The notes beneath the pieces were generated by a model. That model did not search any database. It saw nothing but the letters and a program-made list of their open reading frames with translations, and had not been told where the DNA came from. Positions 11,806 through 21,694 of a stretch of DNA of 64,000 nt are shown one piece after another. This DNA comes from Amylostereum areolatum (Eukaryota; Basidiomycota; Agaricomycetes; Russulales; Stereaceae): assembly GCA_012932865.1 (NCBI GenBank), contig SAXG01000030.1, positions 1 to 64,000 on the forward strand. Direction: 5' to 3'. A program made the translations under genes and the position numbers. How positions within the stretch are numbered: the stretch's first letter is position 1; every line of letters begins with the position of its first letter.

Positions 11806-13067
11806 ATGTCCGATGATATCAACATCCAGGAGGCGCACACACCGAGGGTTACGGTCGAAGAGGTTCCCGATGACGAGTGCGTACCTTGTGACCAGCTGCT
11901 ACATGTGCTGTCGTATACTGACGCTACAAATTTGCGACCAGTGCGAGCCTCATGGCCCGCGTCCGCGAGATGACGGCCACCCCGACGCCACTCGGCGAGT
12001 TCCTCCAAGACCCCGACCTCCTCAACGCCTACGCCAAGGCCTCCTCCTCGGAGCGTTCCCGTCCCAGCCGTAGCCGGAGTGGCTTGTCTCGCGAGCGACA
12101 CGACCGCCACAGCGACCGGGACCAGGACCGCTCGGAGCGCGAAAGCTCGGGCAAGAGCAAGCCGCGACACCGCTCTGACACGAACTCGATGATCAGCATC
12201 ATCCTCGCCGAGGGCGAGCGCCAGGCGCACCACCTCAAGACCATGCTCCGCATCACCAGCGAACGCCTCGAGAGCGAGACCCGCAAAGCCGATACCGCCG
12301 AAACCCGCGCGACCCTCGCTGAGATCCGCGAACGCGAATCCAAATCCCGCGCGCAGGTCGCGGAACAGGGCATGCACAACGCCCAGCTCGACGCTGCCCG
12401 GACTCGGGAGGAGACCAAGCGCTTTCAGCTCCAGCTCGACACGGCGGAACGCGAGCTCCGTCGCGTCTCCCAAGAGCTCGCGCGCTTGGAACGGCAGAAG
12501 ACGGAGGCGGACCAGGGCGCGGCGGAAGCGAGGGACCTGGCCAGGAAGTGGCAGGCGGCGCTTCGGGACCATCAGGCCTGGTCAGACGGCAGGGAGGAGG
12601 GCCGGATGATTGCGATGCATCGCAGGTACGACGATGGGAGACAAGATGGGCGAGACGAGGGCTACGAGGAAGGTCGCGAGGACGGGTACGAGGAGGGGCG
12701 CATCGACGGGTTCAGGGAAGGAAGACAGCTGGGCTTGGATGAGGGTCGGCAGTTGGGCAGGCGCGAGGAGAGGAGGAATGTCGCTCAAGGTCTCTATGGA
12801 CATCCACCGTCGGGTTACTTCGACGACCAAGGCAACGTCGCTCGCTCGGCTCCTACAGCTGTTCCTATTCCAACAAGCCCATCTCGAGATGAGGTGTGTT
12901 CTTCCCCCTCATATTGTTATCCGCCGTTCTGACGTTCCTCATTTCAGAGTAATGATCGCATACGACAGTGGGCGGCCACGACGGAACCACAGTCGTTCTC
13001 GCCTCCAAAGTCTCGTCCTGTCTGGCTTCGTCGTCGTATGGCGACGGAACCGATTAGGGCGGGCTGA
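11806..13067 (+). CDS. Coiled-coil protein with Gly/Glu/Arg-rich repeat, 380 aa
   Basis: The ATG at 11806-11808 starts MSDDINIQEAHTPRVTVEE. Introns at 11,877-11,941 (GTGCGT..CAG) and 12,894-12,947 (GTGTGT..CAG) join three exons ending SFSPPKSRPVWLRRRM and TGA at 13065-13067. The protein has a Ser/Arg/Asp-rich segment (about residues 45-95), a long charged coiled coil (about 100-220), and a repeat of the form DGxxEGR (DGRDEGYEEGREDGYEEGR) near 240-275. No catalytic motif is visible. Such coiled-coil proteins with EGxxxG repeats are common unannotated products in mushrooms; a structural role is only a guess. Confidence 0.8.
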
Positions 13068-13602
13068 TTTGATGACTGACTCTGACTGGAGACGACATTT
13101 ATACCAAGGATTCGTACGGATGGATGGCTGCCCGAGGACTAGATGGACCTTCTACCGGAAATGTCTCTTGTTTGTAGTATATATGCGCACGCCGCTTGAC
13201 ACGGACGTTTTTCTATCCCTCTCATCTCATATGTAACCTATTACCTACTTGGATCATTCTGTACAACAATAACTAGACAGATATACACCTTATATGCGCC
13301 AACTGCGTTGAAGTGAAGGAGCACTGGCCAGAGGGGAAAATCCTTCCACAATCGGAAGGTAATTCTCACGCGCCCAAATTAAGTATTACGCCTCGTGCAG
13401 GCTGAACTCAAGCTGGGCCCGGGCCAAGGAGACACCGCCGCCACCGTCGGTTCGTCTACATACTTACCCTGAGTTCGTGTCTCGCTCAAGCTTCAGGCGA
13501 CCTTCCTTGCTATCTCAATATTGTGAACCGGACATATCTAAAGTCCCCCCCTCCGCGAAGCCTCTTGCAAATTGACGCTCAAGAGAGTCGCTTCAGGGTG
13601 CG

Positions 13603-15522
13603 ATGCGAATGTTAAATGCACGCTTGAACAACGGGAGTCTTGAAGGCTCAGTTGTGGACGACGGACAGGATGCCATGTATGTCGTTTCTTTCTTTATACT
13701 TCCCTCTACTCAAGGGTGTTCAATTTCTCCCAGCGATCAGCTCCTCTTTCGAATGGAGCAACACCACATCGGCGATGCCAGCGAACTCGCGACGATCCGT
13801 CTCGCTCGTTCGAGTCTGGAAGATATCCCAGCTCGTCTGAGACGAGGGATCAACGTGACCGTTCCCATTCTTCGCCTTCCTACCGAAATACTGCTAGAGA
13901 TATCGGATAACGTCGCCCTATCCGATCCACCGCGGCCAGTATCTGTATTGCAGCAACAGGGCCGTTTCGGAGACTACCACTCCCCTACTCTAGGATGGAT
14001 CAGGCTGACGCACGTATGCCACCGGATGCGCGACGCCCTCATCGAATCGCCAATACTTTGGGCACGCGTCGTCTGCTCTCTTCCAAAAGCCCATGAAGTG
14101 CTCTTGCGCCGCGCACGATCCGCCCCTCTTTCAATAGTCATGGACAGTTGGCGCTATGACGTCCCAGAACGGTTCTTAACCTCCCTTTTGGATCGTGCAT
14201 GTCATGTCGACCTTTTCGCACCACATTCATCGAACATCGTCAATGCATTCGGCGTTTCCATCCCAGAGCCGCTAGTGTTGCTCAAAACACTTACTCTCGG
14301 AACGCTAACCATGGTTCCACAAGATTTTAGATTCCCCCCTTCCCCCCACCTGCGAGAGCTCCGTCTCCACAACATCTTTATCCGTGTCACAGGCTGTTCG
14401 ACTCTCACCCATTTGGAAATCTCACAAGATTACTTCGAACCCATACCCGTCGAGCATTTTCTTGAAGTCCTGTCGTCTTCACCCTGCCTGGAGAGCATCG
14501 TATTGACTCGTTGCATCCCCCCCGCCGACCAATGGACAATCTTACAAGATGAGAGGATTGTATCCCTCCCCCGCCTTCGAGAGCTATGCGTCGCCGGACC
14601 GTGTTCATGGTGCATACCCTTCTGGGCGCACATTGCCGTGCCACCGACAGCATCCCTCCATTTCGACATCGACCGCCCAAGCGTCCCCGTTACCACTCCG
14701 CCATGGTATACACTTCTCAACACGGACAGACTAGGGTTTATGCGATCCTTGGCTCCATATTTCCGCGCGTTCGCAGACCAACGATGCACCGTGGTCGGCA
14801 TGAGCGTGGCCACGTATAACAGCATGCCAGAAGACTTTCGCCTACGTCTATATGCTGTGGGAACAGTAGTGGATGTGGCACACGAACAGGAAGTGCGATC
14901 GGCAAATCCAATCCTGGATGGCTGTCGTCTCGTGTTGGAGGTCAAGTTCTACCGGTGGGAAGTGCTCCTCAAGGACGTTGTGAATGTCATCGGGCTCGTC
15001 GCATCTAGCTTCGACCTGTCTCGAATGCAATTGCTCGATATCGGACTGCAGAGATCTCTCGACAATCTCCCCAATATCGATGCCTCGCAATGGCGCGACG
15101 CCTTGAGTCCGCTGTCGAGCGTGTCACAATTGTACGTTGGCCCGGCTCATAAGGACGTGCTCCTGAAAGCGCTCCAGGAGCCTCTGTCGACGTCGACTTC
15201 ATTGCACGATCCGGGCGATCACTGCGCGCTTCTCTTCCCCAATCTGCACACCCTCCACTTAGGAATATTTGCGCCACACGACCTGGAATACAGCAGGACC
15301 CCGCTCGAATCGAGCGCCAGCCTGAGGACGACAATGATGAAGATCTTTCCCGGACGTTCCAGACGAGGATTGAACGTGAAGAGGGTCCAGATCGCTTCAT
15401 ACGGCGACGATGGGACAAGTAAGCCTGCACAAGATCTACACGAGATTGTGCCGGACGTGCACGTGTGTCTTTCGGAAGTCGAGGTGCGTCCCGGTCTCTC
15501 ATTCGTTTCGGTGGAGTATTAA
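13603..15522 (+). CDS. F-box / leucine-rich-type protein
   Basis: The ATG at 13603-13605 begins a frame with the agaricomycete F-box signature VPILRLPTEILLEISDNVAL (about residues 90-110), followed by IRLTHVCHRMRDALIESPILW and leucine-rich stretches (LLKTLTLGTLTMVP, HLRELRLHNIF). F-box proteins recruit substrates to SCF ubiquitin ligases. A 57-bp intron at 13,677-13,733 (GTATGT..CAG) is likely; it is a multiple of three, so both spliced and unspliced frames stay open. The stop shown is TAA at about 15,520-15,522. A GTGCGT donor at about 15,484 and a TTCCAG acceptor at about 15,573 could instead give an alternative C-terminus running to about 15,828, overlapping the next gene antisense. Confidence 0.8.
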   Translation: MRMLNARLNNGSLEGSVVDDGQDAMYVVSFFILPSTQGCSISPSDQLLFRMEQHHIGDASELATIRLARSSLEDIPARLRRGINVTVPILRLPTEILLEISDNVALSDPPRPVSVLQQQGRFGDYHSPTLGWIRLTHVCHRMRDALIESPILWARVVCSLPKAHEVLLRRARSAPLSIVMDSWRYDVPERFLTSLLDRACHVDLFAPHSSNIVNAFGVSIPEPLVLLKTLTLGTLTMVPQDFRFPPSPHLRELRLHNIFIRVTGCSTLTHLEISQDYFEPIPVEHFLEVLSSSPCLESIVLTRCIPPADQWTILQDERIVSLPRLRELCVAGPCSWCIPFWAHIAVPPTASLHFDIDRPSVPVTTPPWYTLLNTDRLGFMRSLAPYFRAFADQRCTVVGMSVATYNSMPEDFRLRLYAVGTVVDVAHEQEVRSANPILDGCRLVLEVKFYRWEVLLKDVVNVIGLVASSFDLSRMQLLDIGLQRSLDNLPNIDASQWRDALSPLSSVSQLYVGPAHKDVLLKALQEPLSTSTSLHDPGDHCALLFPNLHTLHLGIFAPHDLEYSRTPLESSASLRTTMMKIFPGRSRRGLNVKRVQIASYGDDGTSKPAQDLHEIVPDVHVCLSEVEVRPGLSFVSVEY

Positions 15523-15738
15523 CGGCGGTATGCGGTTAACAGACAGAGCAATAAATGTAATCCAAATTTCCAGGTCATCCCGCCCATCGATTGTACGAAT
15601 TTCCGAGTGCAGCATCTGCCCTATTCCCCCGATACTATACGCTCTGTGAATCCAAAGTCTTGGCATGCTTTCGGGTTCGGAAGACGCTCGTCGGCAGCGG
15701 CTGACCTTGCTCACGTACACAGCAACGCCCGCACACGT

Positions 15739-15963
15739 TTAGAATCCGCACGGAAAATAATCGTCCTGCAAATGGGTAGCCTCCTCCCGTCCCCCTGCTC
15801 TTTCCTCTGCGGTATCAACACGATCTGACTCCAAAGTTGGTGCAATACTTAGACTTAAAGGAGCTGATCGTCGATTCGACGTACCAACGTCGCAGAGGCC
15901 GTATGGAGTGGCGAGGACAGCCACAAGAAATGAGAAAGTATAGAGCATCATGAAGCAGCGCAT
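15739..15963 (-). CDS. Small secreted peptide, 48 aa (paralogue 1)
   Basis: The ATG at 15961-15963 starts a signal peptide (MRCFMMLYTFSFLVAVLATP). A 78-bp intron (15,807-15,884, GTACGT..CAG) in phase 1 joins exon 2, giving 48 residues ending DDYFPCGF and TAA at 15739-15741. It matches the neighbouring gene at 16,327-16,573 in its signal peptide (MRxFMxL...FSxLVA), in intron phase and position, and in the first residues after the intron (EERA versus ERAA). This conservation is the main support for a gene too short to trust on length alone. The function is unknown. It sits beside a UstYa-like gene. Confidence 0.65.
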   Translation of the reverse strand: MRCFMMLYTFSFLVAVLATPYGLCDVGTSNRRSAPLSLSIAPTLESDRVDTAEERAGGREEATHLQDDYFPCGF

Positions 15964-16326
15964 ATTCGAGTGCTTATTCTGAAACGGTATGTGGCGGGAT
16001 GGGAAGAGCGATCCCTGATATCTTCTCCCTTCCCATATAAGTAGCTTGCAAGGTATTCAAGGAGCAACCGAACAATGATACAAAAGCATCGCACATTGAC
16101 AGACTACAGTTGTGGAAAAAACGATGATTGATCCTCCTGCCGCAGCCTCGTCATGCTCTGATACACCTCCACAACACCGCCCTCTTTCTACATCTTGAAA
16201 CGTTCTGTTAAAAGAGCCTCAATCACTCAGCTACCGATGGACGTCCGACAAAGGTGGTCGAGCTTACTAGGAGAGATGGGTAGCCTGGAGTCAGAAACCG
16301 GCCTTGATCTCAAGGTAAAGGACCTT

Positions 16327-16573
16327 CTAGATACAACTCCGCTCCGGCCTCGGTGGACATTCGCCGGAGGGCGGCGAACGGGCGACATTCGTCCAGTCCT
16401 CAGCTCTTTTCTCCGCAACTATAGCAGCTCGTTCTGGCGGGTAGTCAGTGCATTTTACTCTGCGGGGTCGAAGCATGATTAAATGCCATACCGGCGGGGT
16501 AGAGTATCGGAATGGCAAGGATATTGGCGACAAGGAGCGAGAAGACGTAGGGTAGAGTCATGAAACCGCGCAT
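16327..16573 (-). CDS. Small secreted peptide, 62 aa (paralogue 2)
   Basis: The ATG at 16571-16573 starts MRGFMTLPYVFSLLVANILA, a signal peptide. A 58-bp phase-1 intron (16,434-16,491, GTATGG..CAG) joins two exons of 82 and 107 bp to give 62 residues and TAG at 16327-16329. After the signal comes an Ala/Glu-rich stretch with EKR (a possible Kex2 site), then a Pro/Ser/Cys-rich tail ending CPPRPERSCI. It is the tandem paralogue of the 48-aa gene 364 bp away, in the same orientation. It could be an effector-like peptide or a processed precursor. No conserved domain is recognised. Confidence 0.65.
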
Positions 16574-17383
16574 ACTGTAATTTGTCTTAGGTGGTGCGCT
16601 ATGGAGGTGTGGCGAGCGAACTCTGATAGTCCGTTAGCCCTCGTGAAAGGGCCTTTATAGGGCCTCGGGAACCATCAAGGCACTCAAGAGTCGCATGGGC
16701 CACGAAACTCATTGCGGCGGCACCAACACTTATTTAAATGCTCCCACGTCTTCAGCACGTCAAGTTTCCATCTGCTTTCCCCAACAGAAGTTGAAAGATT
16801 GCTGCATTTCCAAGCACCAGGCAAGCAGTGCATTCACTATGTTCGGTCGTGGAACAGCATCAGGTCTTACCACATTGAGGACTTTCAATGGAAAGTAACT
16901 TGACTCTTGACACTGGCTCTGATCTATCCGCGAAATTCGGACCGCCTACGCACAGTCATTGCCATCGCCACATCCGGGTCGACTCTCTATGTATATAGTA
17001 TAAGTAATTCTCTGGACTCCCGCAACCTTTCTGATCAGGCTAACAAGCCACTGACGCTTTGGAGATATTTATAGCATTGTCAAACCAAAAAGTACATGCA
17101 TTTCCCCCTCATGTTCGTAATGCCATAAATTTCCACCTTTTCATCGTGTGTGGCTGACAAGATAACATCACGGTAGCAAACTTGCTTACACTTACTTTGG
17201 TGTAACTTTGAACGTTTGAACCCGTGGGAACCGGGTATAACCCCGGGTAAACCAGAACGACGGGAGATTAGTCGACTAGGACTCGGAACCAGGCTGCAGT
17301 GGAATCTTGCCCCCGCTCCTAAGTTGAGTCCCACGGGGACCTTCACCGTCTCAATTCACACCGCTCGCAACGCCAGCTTGCTC
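16574..17383. other. Divergent intergenic region between secreted peptide and UstYa-like gene
   Basis: No supported coding exon is seen. The region separates the minus-strand peptide gene from the plus-strand UstYa-like gene, so it may act as a bidirectional promoter. The frame upstream of the UstYa ATG is open back to 17,216 but has no ATG of its own. Confidence 0.4.
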
Positions 17384-18163
17384 ATGGTCAATCCGAAGAA
17401 TACCACGAAGGCCCCTGTGGTCGTCTGTATCGCTCTCTTCCTCCTCCTCTGCGGGGATCTAGCAGTAACCTATCGCATCGTCCGCCGACTACTGCTTGCC
17501 AAACGTGCCAGCCACATCACCAAAGGCGACTGGTGTACGTTCCCCACTCCTCATATCTCCCCACTGTCTCTTACGTCCCAGCTGAAACGACGCCCAGCCT
17601 ACATCGGACATGACTACCCGACATGGTACGAAATCGACGTGCCCGCGGCCGAGCTGACGTTTGAGGAGAGCGTGCACTACCCCATGGAAGGCCCCGTCGC
17701 CGACGCCGAATGGTGCCTGACGCAGCCTCAGACGCACTACGGGTACGTCCGCCTCGGGCCCGACAGGCGCACCTTCGCCGTGGCCATGTTCCACGAGCTG
17801 CACTGCGTCAACACCTTCCGCAAGGCGCTTCTCATGCCCGCCGCGCGCGAGGAGAACCTCCACCACGTCCAGCACTGCCTCAACTATCTCCGGCAGCTGT
17901 TCCTGTGTGCGGCCGACGCCACCCTTGAGCCGGGCGACTTCGCGAAACGGGAGTACTATCGCGGGACACCCGGGATGGAAGGCGTAATCGGAGAATGGGG
18001 CGCGACCCGCGAGTGCAGAGATTGGAGTGTGATCATCGACGCGGCGGAGGAGAACTATGTGGATTGGAGGGAGTTTCTCGCCGCCAACAGGAGCCACGTG
18101 AGTGCGTCTTGCATCGATCAACCTCAATCGTGCTCACGATTGGTCCAGAAGGTCGACCATTGA
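17384..18163 (+). CDS. UstYa-like (DUF3328) membrane oxidase-family protein
   Basis: The ATG at 17384-17386 starts MVNPKNTTK followed by one transmembrane helix (VVVCIALFLLLCGDLAVTY). The ectodomain has YIGHDYPTWYEIDVP, LTFEESVHYPM and the two family signatures FHELHCVNTFRK and HHVQHCLNYLRQLFLC, corresponding to the paired HxxHC motifs of UstYa. UstYa-family proteins carry out oxidative cyclisation and related steps in fungal peptide and mycotoxin pathways. A 51-bp intron (18,098-18,148, GTGAGT..CAG) gives a short last exon KVDH and TGA at 18161-18163. All signature residues are intact. The two small secreted peptides lie just upstream on the other strand. Confidence 0.85.
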   Translation: MVNPKNTTKAPVVVCIALFLLLCGDLAVTYRIVRRLLLAKRASHITKGDWCTFPTPHISPLSLTSQLKRRPAYIGHDYPTWYEIDVPAAELTFEESVHYPMEGPVADAEWCLTQPQTHYGYVRLGPDRRTFAVAMFHELHCVNTFRKALLMPAAREENLHHVQHCLNYLRQLFLCAADATLEPGDFAKREYYRGTPGMEGVIGEWGATRECRDWSVIIDAAEENYVDWREFLAANRSHVSASCIDQPQSCSRLVQKVDH

Positions 18164-18243
18164 CGGAAACGATGAAATGTATTTCACTCGATAGTTCAGT
18201 GTACACTACAATAATGTTGGACCGCGTTCGTTCACGAAAGACC

Positions 18244-19194
18244 TCAGTTCTCGATCGCCAACACCCACATATCAAATCCCCCCGTGAGACTGTCGTACGG
18301 CTCGGGCCCCAGCTTCTGCGCAAACTCCCAGCTCTCGTAGATCGGGACCTAGTATGCGAAAGCGTCAACATTGAACGAAGGTGGGAGGAGCTGGTGCACG
18401 TACATTCCATTGTTCTTCCGTTTCGACTGTAACCATTTTCCCCTCTGCTTTAGCCTACGTGATGCGCAACTTTCAGCCACGGTTGATGCAATGGAATGGA
18501 AGCACACGATGACGTACGCGAGAGGAGACGGCCTTTACGAGTGCAGATGCAAGGCCCTTGCGTTGATATTTGGGAACAGTGCCGATCAGCTGTAGATTCC
18601 ACGCAGCAACCTTGACTCCCTCCCCGAGGGCTTTGGTGGTGTCGACGTTGTACTTCGGTAGGAACTACGCAGAAATATACGCGTGAGCGAGGTGAGTGTG
18701 GGTGAAGCCGGATACAACGCACGTATTCCATCCACCATTTCGCCAACTCAGGACTGAAGCTCTCGAACAAATCGTTGAAGCCGGCCTCGCCTTGGTCCGG
18801 TCTGACAGAAGGTTTCGGAAGTCAAACACCCTCTCGCAAGATGGAGAAACGATTTGACGTACGTATCGAGCAGGTCGCGACCGGGGACAAACCAGAGCGC
18901 GACGGACGCGTAGTCCGTATCGCCATAGCCTGCGACCCATATTTCGCCCGCGATCGCGGCGGCGGCGGCGGTCGCGCGTTCGAACGCGAAGATCTGGGAC
19001 TTGTCTCCGCCCACGCAGGAGAGGGTGAACTGATCGGTGTCGAACGCGGCCGCGAGCGTGCGCGCGACCTTGTCAAGCTCTTCCTCTGCGCGGTTGTGTG
19101 AGTCGTGAGGCGACGGCAATGCCAGGCGAAGGCGCAAGCGCAGGTGTTACGTACTGGTCGGATTCACGATCTGGCGGACTGTGATCTGGGACAT
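18244..19194 (-). CDS. GNAT-family N-acetyltransferase, 214 aa
   Basis: The ATG at 19192-19194 starts MSQITVRQIVNPT. Six exons (19155-19194, 18863-19085, 18723-18801, 18518-18664, 18404-18454, 18244-18348) with consensus borders sum to 645 bp, or 214 residues plus TGA. The acetyl-CoA-binding motif A is visible as IGTVPKYQRKGLASALV (Q/RxxGxG/A type), preceded by ALWFVPGRDLL and followed by VTVETEEQWNVPIYESWEFAQKLG. The last part fits the C-terminal strand and helix of GNAT folds. The substrate is unknown. It lies between an intact and a broken UstYa-like gene, so a role in that locus is possible but unproven. Confidence 0.85.
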
Positions 19195-19259
19195 GGTCGA
19201 GAGGTGAGCGGCCTGCGCTGGGGGAACGGAAAAAGGCCTATGTAAGTAGGAGTACTCAC

Positions 19260-19890
19260 CTTGCGCCCTACTACAATACAAGGGGTCCGGTCACTTCGGG
19301 GAATCGGAGGTCGAGGAAAGCTTGCTCTGTGGGAAACATCTGACGAGATGCTTGCAAACAGCCACGGCACCCCAACATCCCACTCCTCCCGATTGCAGAG
19401 CGGACATCATCCGTTTGTCGTTCTCGCCATCAGTCATGCGCACGCGAGTGTTCCACGAGTTCGCACCCTCAGATATGCACTCATCAGAAAGTTCCGAGGT
19501 TAGCGCGGGTAGCGAGGCTGGATGAGAGTTAGAATTGGCACGCGCGGTAGATAAGGGATATGGTTCGAACTTTACAATTAGTGCGAGGGAACGAAGCGGA
19601 CACTGATCGTAAGTACGCGGAGGGCCGGTTTAGATAGTACCTCTCGTACAGCATCAGAACAGGACGCAATCCCAGGCTCCGTAAGCTGGACCCCTTCAGA
19701 CCAGAGGCTCGTCGATCGCATCGTATAGTGCCTCCCAGTCGGAGCAGACATAGTCGGAGGAGAAACTGACGACTCTGCAAGAAAAAGGAATGAATTAGTA
19801 AGTGGGTCACAAGGTAAGATATCGTCCGACATACCGAGGACCATAGGGAGAGCGGACCTGAGACTCATCAGCAAAACTGCATTTGGTCTG
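19260..19890 (-). other. Protein-like minus-strand frames, gene not resolved
   Basis: Frames such as ECISEGANSWNTRVRMTDG near 19,420-19,500 and FSSDYVCSDWEALYDAIDE near 19,700-19,780 look protein-like. A GTATGT donor at about 19,836 with a TTGCAG acceptor at about 19,779 suggests splicing after MSLRSALPMVLG. I could not connect them into one gene and recognise no domain. It may be a decayed or very small-exon gene. Confidence 0.25.
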
Positions 19891-21100
19891 AGCGGCCTGG
19901 CGACGAGGCTGTCAGACCATCAGCGGGTGGCCTGGGCCCAACATTTTCTGTGGCAGACAAGGCTCCCGTCTGACTCCAGGCTCAAGCCAGACGGGTTCCC
20001 AGGTCATCCTCAGGCTGGTCCTCAGGCTGTTCATACGACTCAGGTCAACCCGCAATTGCAACAAATGTGTTATATATTCAGGTAGCTACATGCAGTACAG
20101 TGTACGAACGCCCGACCCGACTCCCTCTCCTTCACACGATACTCTCGCCATTGTTGTTGTCAGCCCCTCATCCCAACTCACACCAGGCTCGCACCACTGC
20201 TGCACACACAAATGGCCATTCTGAAGCAAGTCAGACCACAGTGTACGCACATGAGAAAGGAAACAAAAAAACGGACTGGGAGATAGAACAACATGAGGAT
20301 GCACTGATTGCTTGTTAAGCAGAGGCGAAGTTGAGGGATGGGGAAGCATCGACCCGACACAGTGAGAGTGATAGTAGAATGCACCTGCACAAGTGCATTA
20401 GCAAGAGCAGAATGCAAATATACATAGCAACTAGCAGGATGACGTACCGTGAATGAATGACACCAGCTGCTGAGCGTCCAAGGCGAGAATGTTAGGGTAG
20501 CATGGTAGCAAGCAAGAGCAGAGACGCACCAAGTAATTTACGACTCTACAAGCATAGCTCGGGGCCCGACGGTGAGCGCTTGCGAGTATGGAGTATTGAG
20601 CGTCGGGCACGAGCGTTGAACGTTGAACGCTGAGGACGGACGTCGGGCACGAGCATCGAACATCGGATGCAAGCATCGAGCGGAAGAGTCACAGTGAAAA
20701 CTGCGTCTATTAGTTACAGTAACAAAGTTCAAACTCAGCCGGGACTTCCCATGGTTGTTTTCATTGGTTGATGACGAACTTGAACAACGGACGACGCGCG
20801 TCAGCGCGCGTCGCCTTCAATTTTCAACTTGTGTCGCCCGTTTAACAGCCTCGCGAAGCTGACTCGAAACTTAAGCTATCGAGTATGATTGTTGCCGATA
20901 ATGATTTGGAAGAGGGAATACCATATGTAATGGAGGTATATCAGCCGCATCTACTTAGTGATTAGCATTACCTAGTTTGTATTGCTGTAGTACCTTCAAA
21001 GAGCTTCAAATGAAAATGTTTTGTGTCCTGATGGTCTGGAGACGGACTGGTGATTTCGAGCACTGCTGACGAGCCTGGACCAATCTTACGGGATAAGATC
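19891..21100. other. Intergenic, short degenerate repeats
   Basis: No supported gene is present. There is an imperfect repeat at about 20,570-20,690 built from GAGCGTCGGGCACGAGCGTT-like and ATCGAACATCGG-like units, a CAGGCT-rich stretch at about 19,950-20,040, and a short palindromic GC segment (ACGCGCGTCAGCGCGCGT) near 20,790-20,815. Confidence 0.4.
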
Positions 21101-21104
21101 AAAA

Positions 21105-21694
21105 AATGATCAGGCCTTCCGACCGCGTCAGGTCCGCCAGGACCCTCCCAGACGCGTCAGGCCCGGGCAGATTTGCTGATGGAGGTACAGTTAGCGCGCC
21201 CTTGTATGTTTTGCGAGCCCACTCACAGGCTCCAGACGGGTGTCTGCAAGACACAGGATGCTTTGACGAAGGTACTTACCTTAGTTCAGGCAGTGGCGGG
21301 TGAGCGGCCCGATACCCGATCCGTTCATGAAGGCGTCGCGGACGATGTCGAGGCAGCGAAGCTGGTGCAACATCGCGACGGTGTACTCCTCTCCATCTTT
21401 CCCGCGCACAATATGCTCACCCGACGGAAAATGTTTAGAGAATTCGGCGATGCCCGTGTGTGTGAGGGGCTATAGTGCTCTGTGTCTTCCATCATCATCA
21501 AGACAGGATCCCGTTCATCGACCTTGAGACGTGGACTCCCAGGTTCGCGACTTCCACCTGGTTCAAATATCATTAGTGCTGTATATAGTCGTAGGTACAA
21601 GTTTTGAGAACGCACCGGCTAGCGCACTGGATGCGCAGATGAACAGAGCTCCCAGAAAGATCGCTGCCGAACGGGAAAGGTTGAAGGAAAGCAT
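21105..21694 (-). pseudogene. Broken UstYa-like (DUF3328) gene
   Basis: The ATG at 21692-21694 starts a signal or anchor (MLSFNLSRSAAIFLGALF) followed by an intron with good borders. The next exon reads LKVDERDPVL..EDTEHYSP. Downstream, YTVAMLHQLRCLDIVRDAF and TRHCLN, then LRQSILCLADTRLEP, correspond to the two HxxHC/YLRQ signatures of UstYa proteins. Two lesions are visible. The frame changes inside a CACACACGG run between the HYSP exon and the HQLRC motif. A TAA stop also falls directly after TRHCLN, before the LRQ part. The first signature also has Arg where His is usual (HQLRC), a variant found in some family members. I infer a recently inactivated paralogue of the gene at 17,384. Confidence 0.6.

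Noticed and set aside
11658..12572. 304-codon minus-strand ORF
   Set aside because: Antisense shadow of the coiled-coil gene, caused by its GC-biased third positions.
15739..16573. Small peptides as mating pheromone precursors
   Set aside because: Basidiomycete pheromone precursors end in a CaaX box and lack a signal peptide; these end in CGF and SCI and start with signal peptides.
17489..18127. 212-codon minus-strand ORF
   Set aside because: Antisense to the UstYa-like gene, which has clear family motifs.
20785..20820. Rho-independent-like hairpin ACGCGCGTCAGCGCGCGT
   Set aside because: A GC palindrome in intergenic fungal DNA is not evidence of a terminator or RNA gene.
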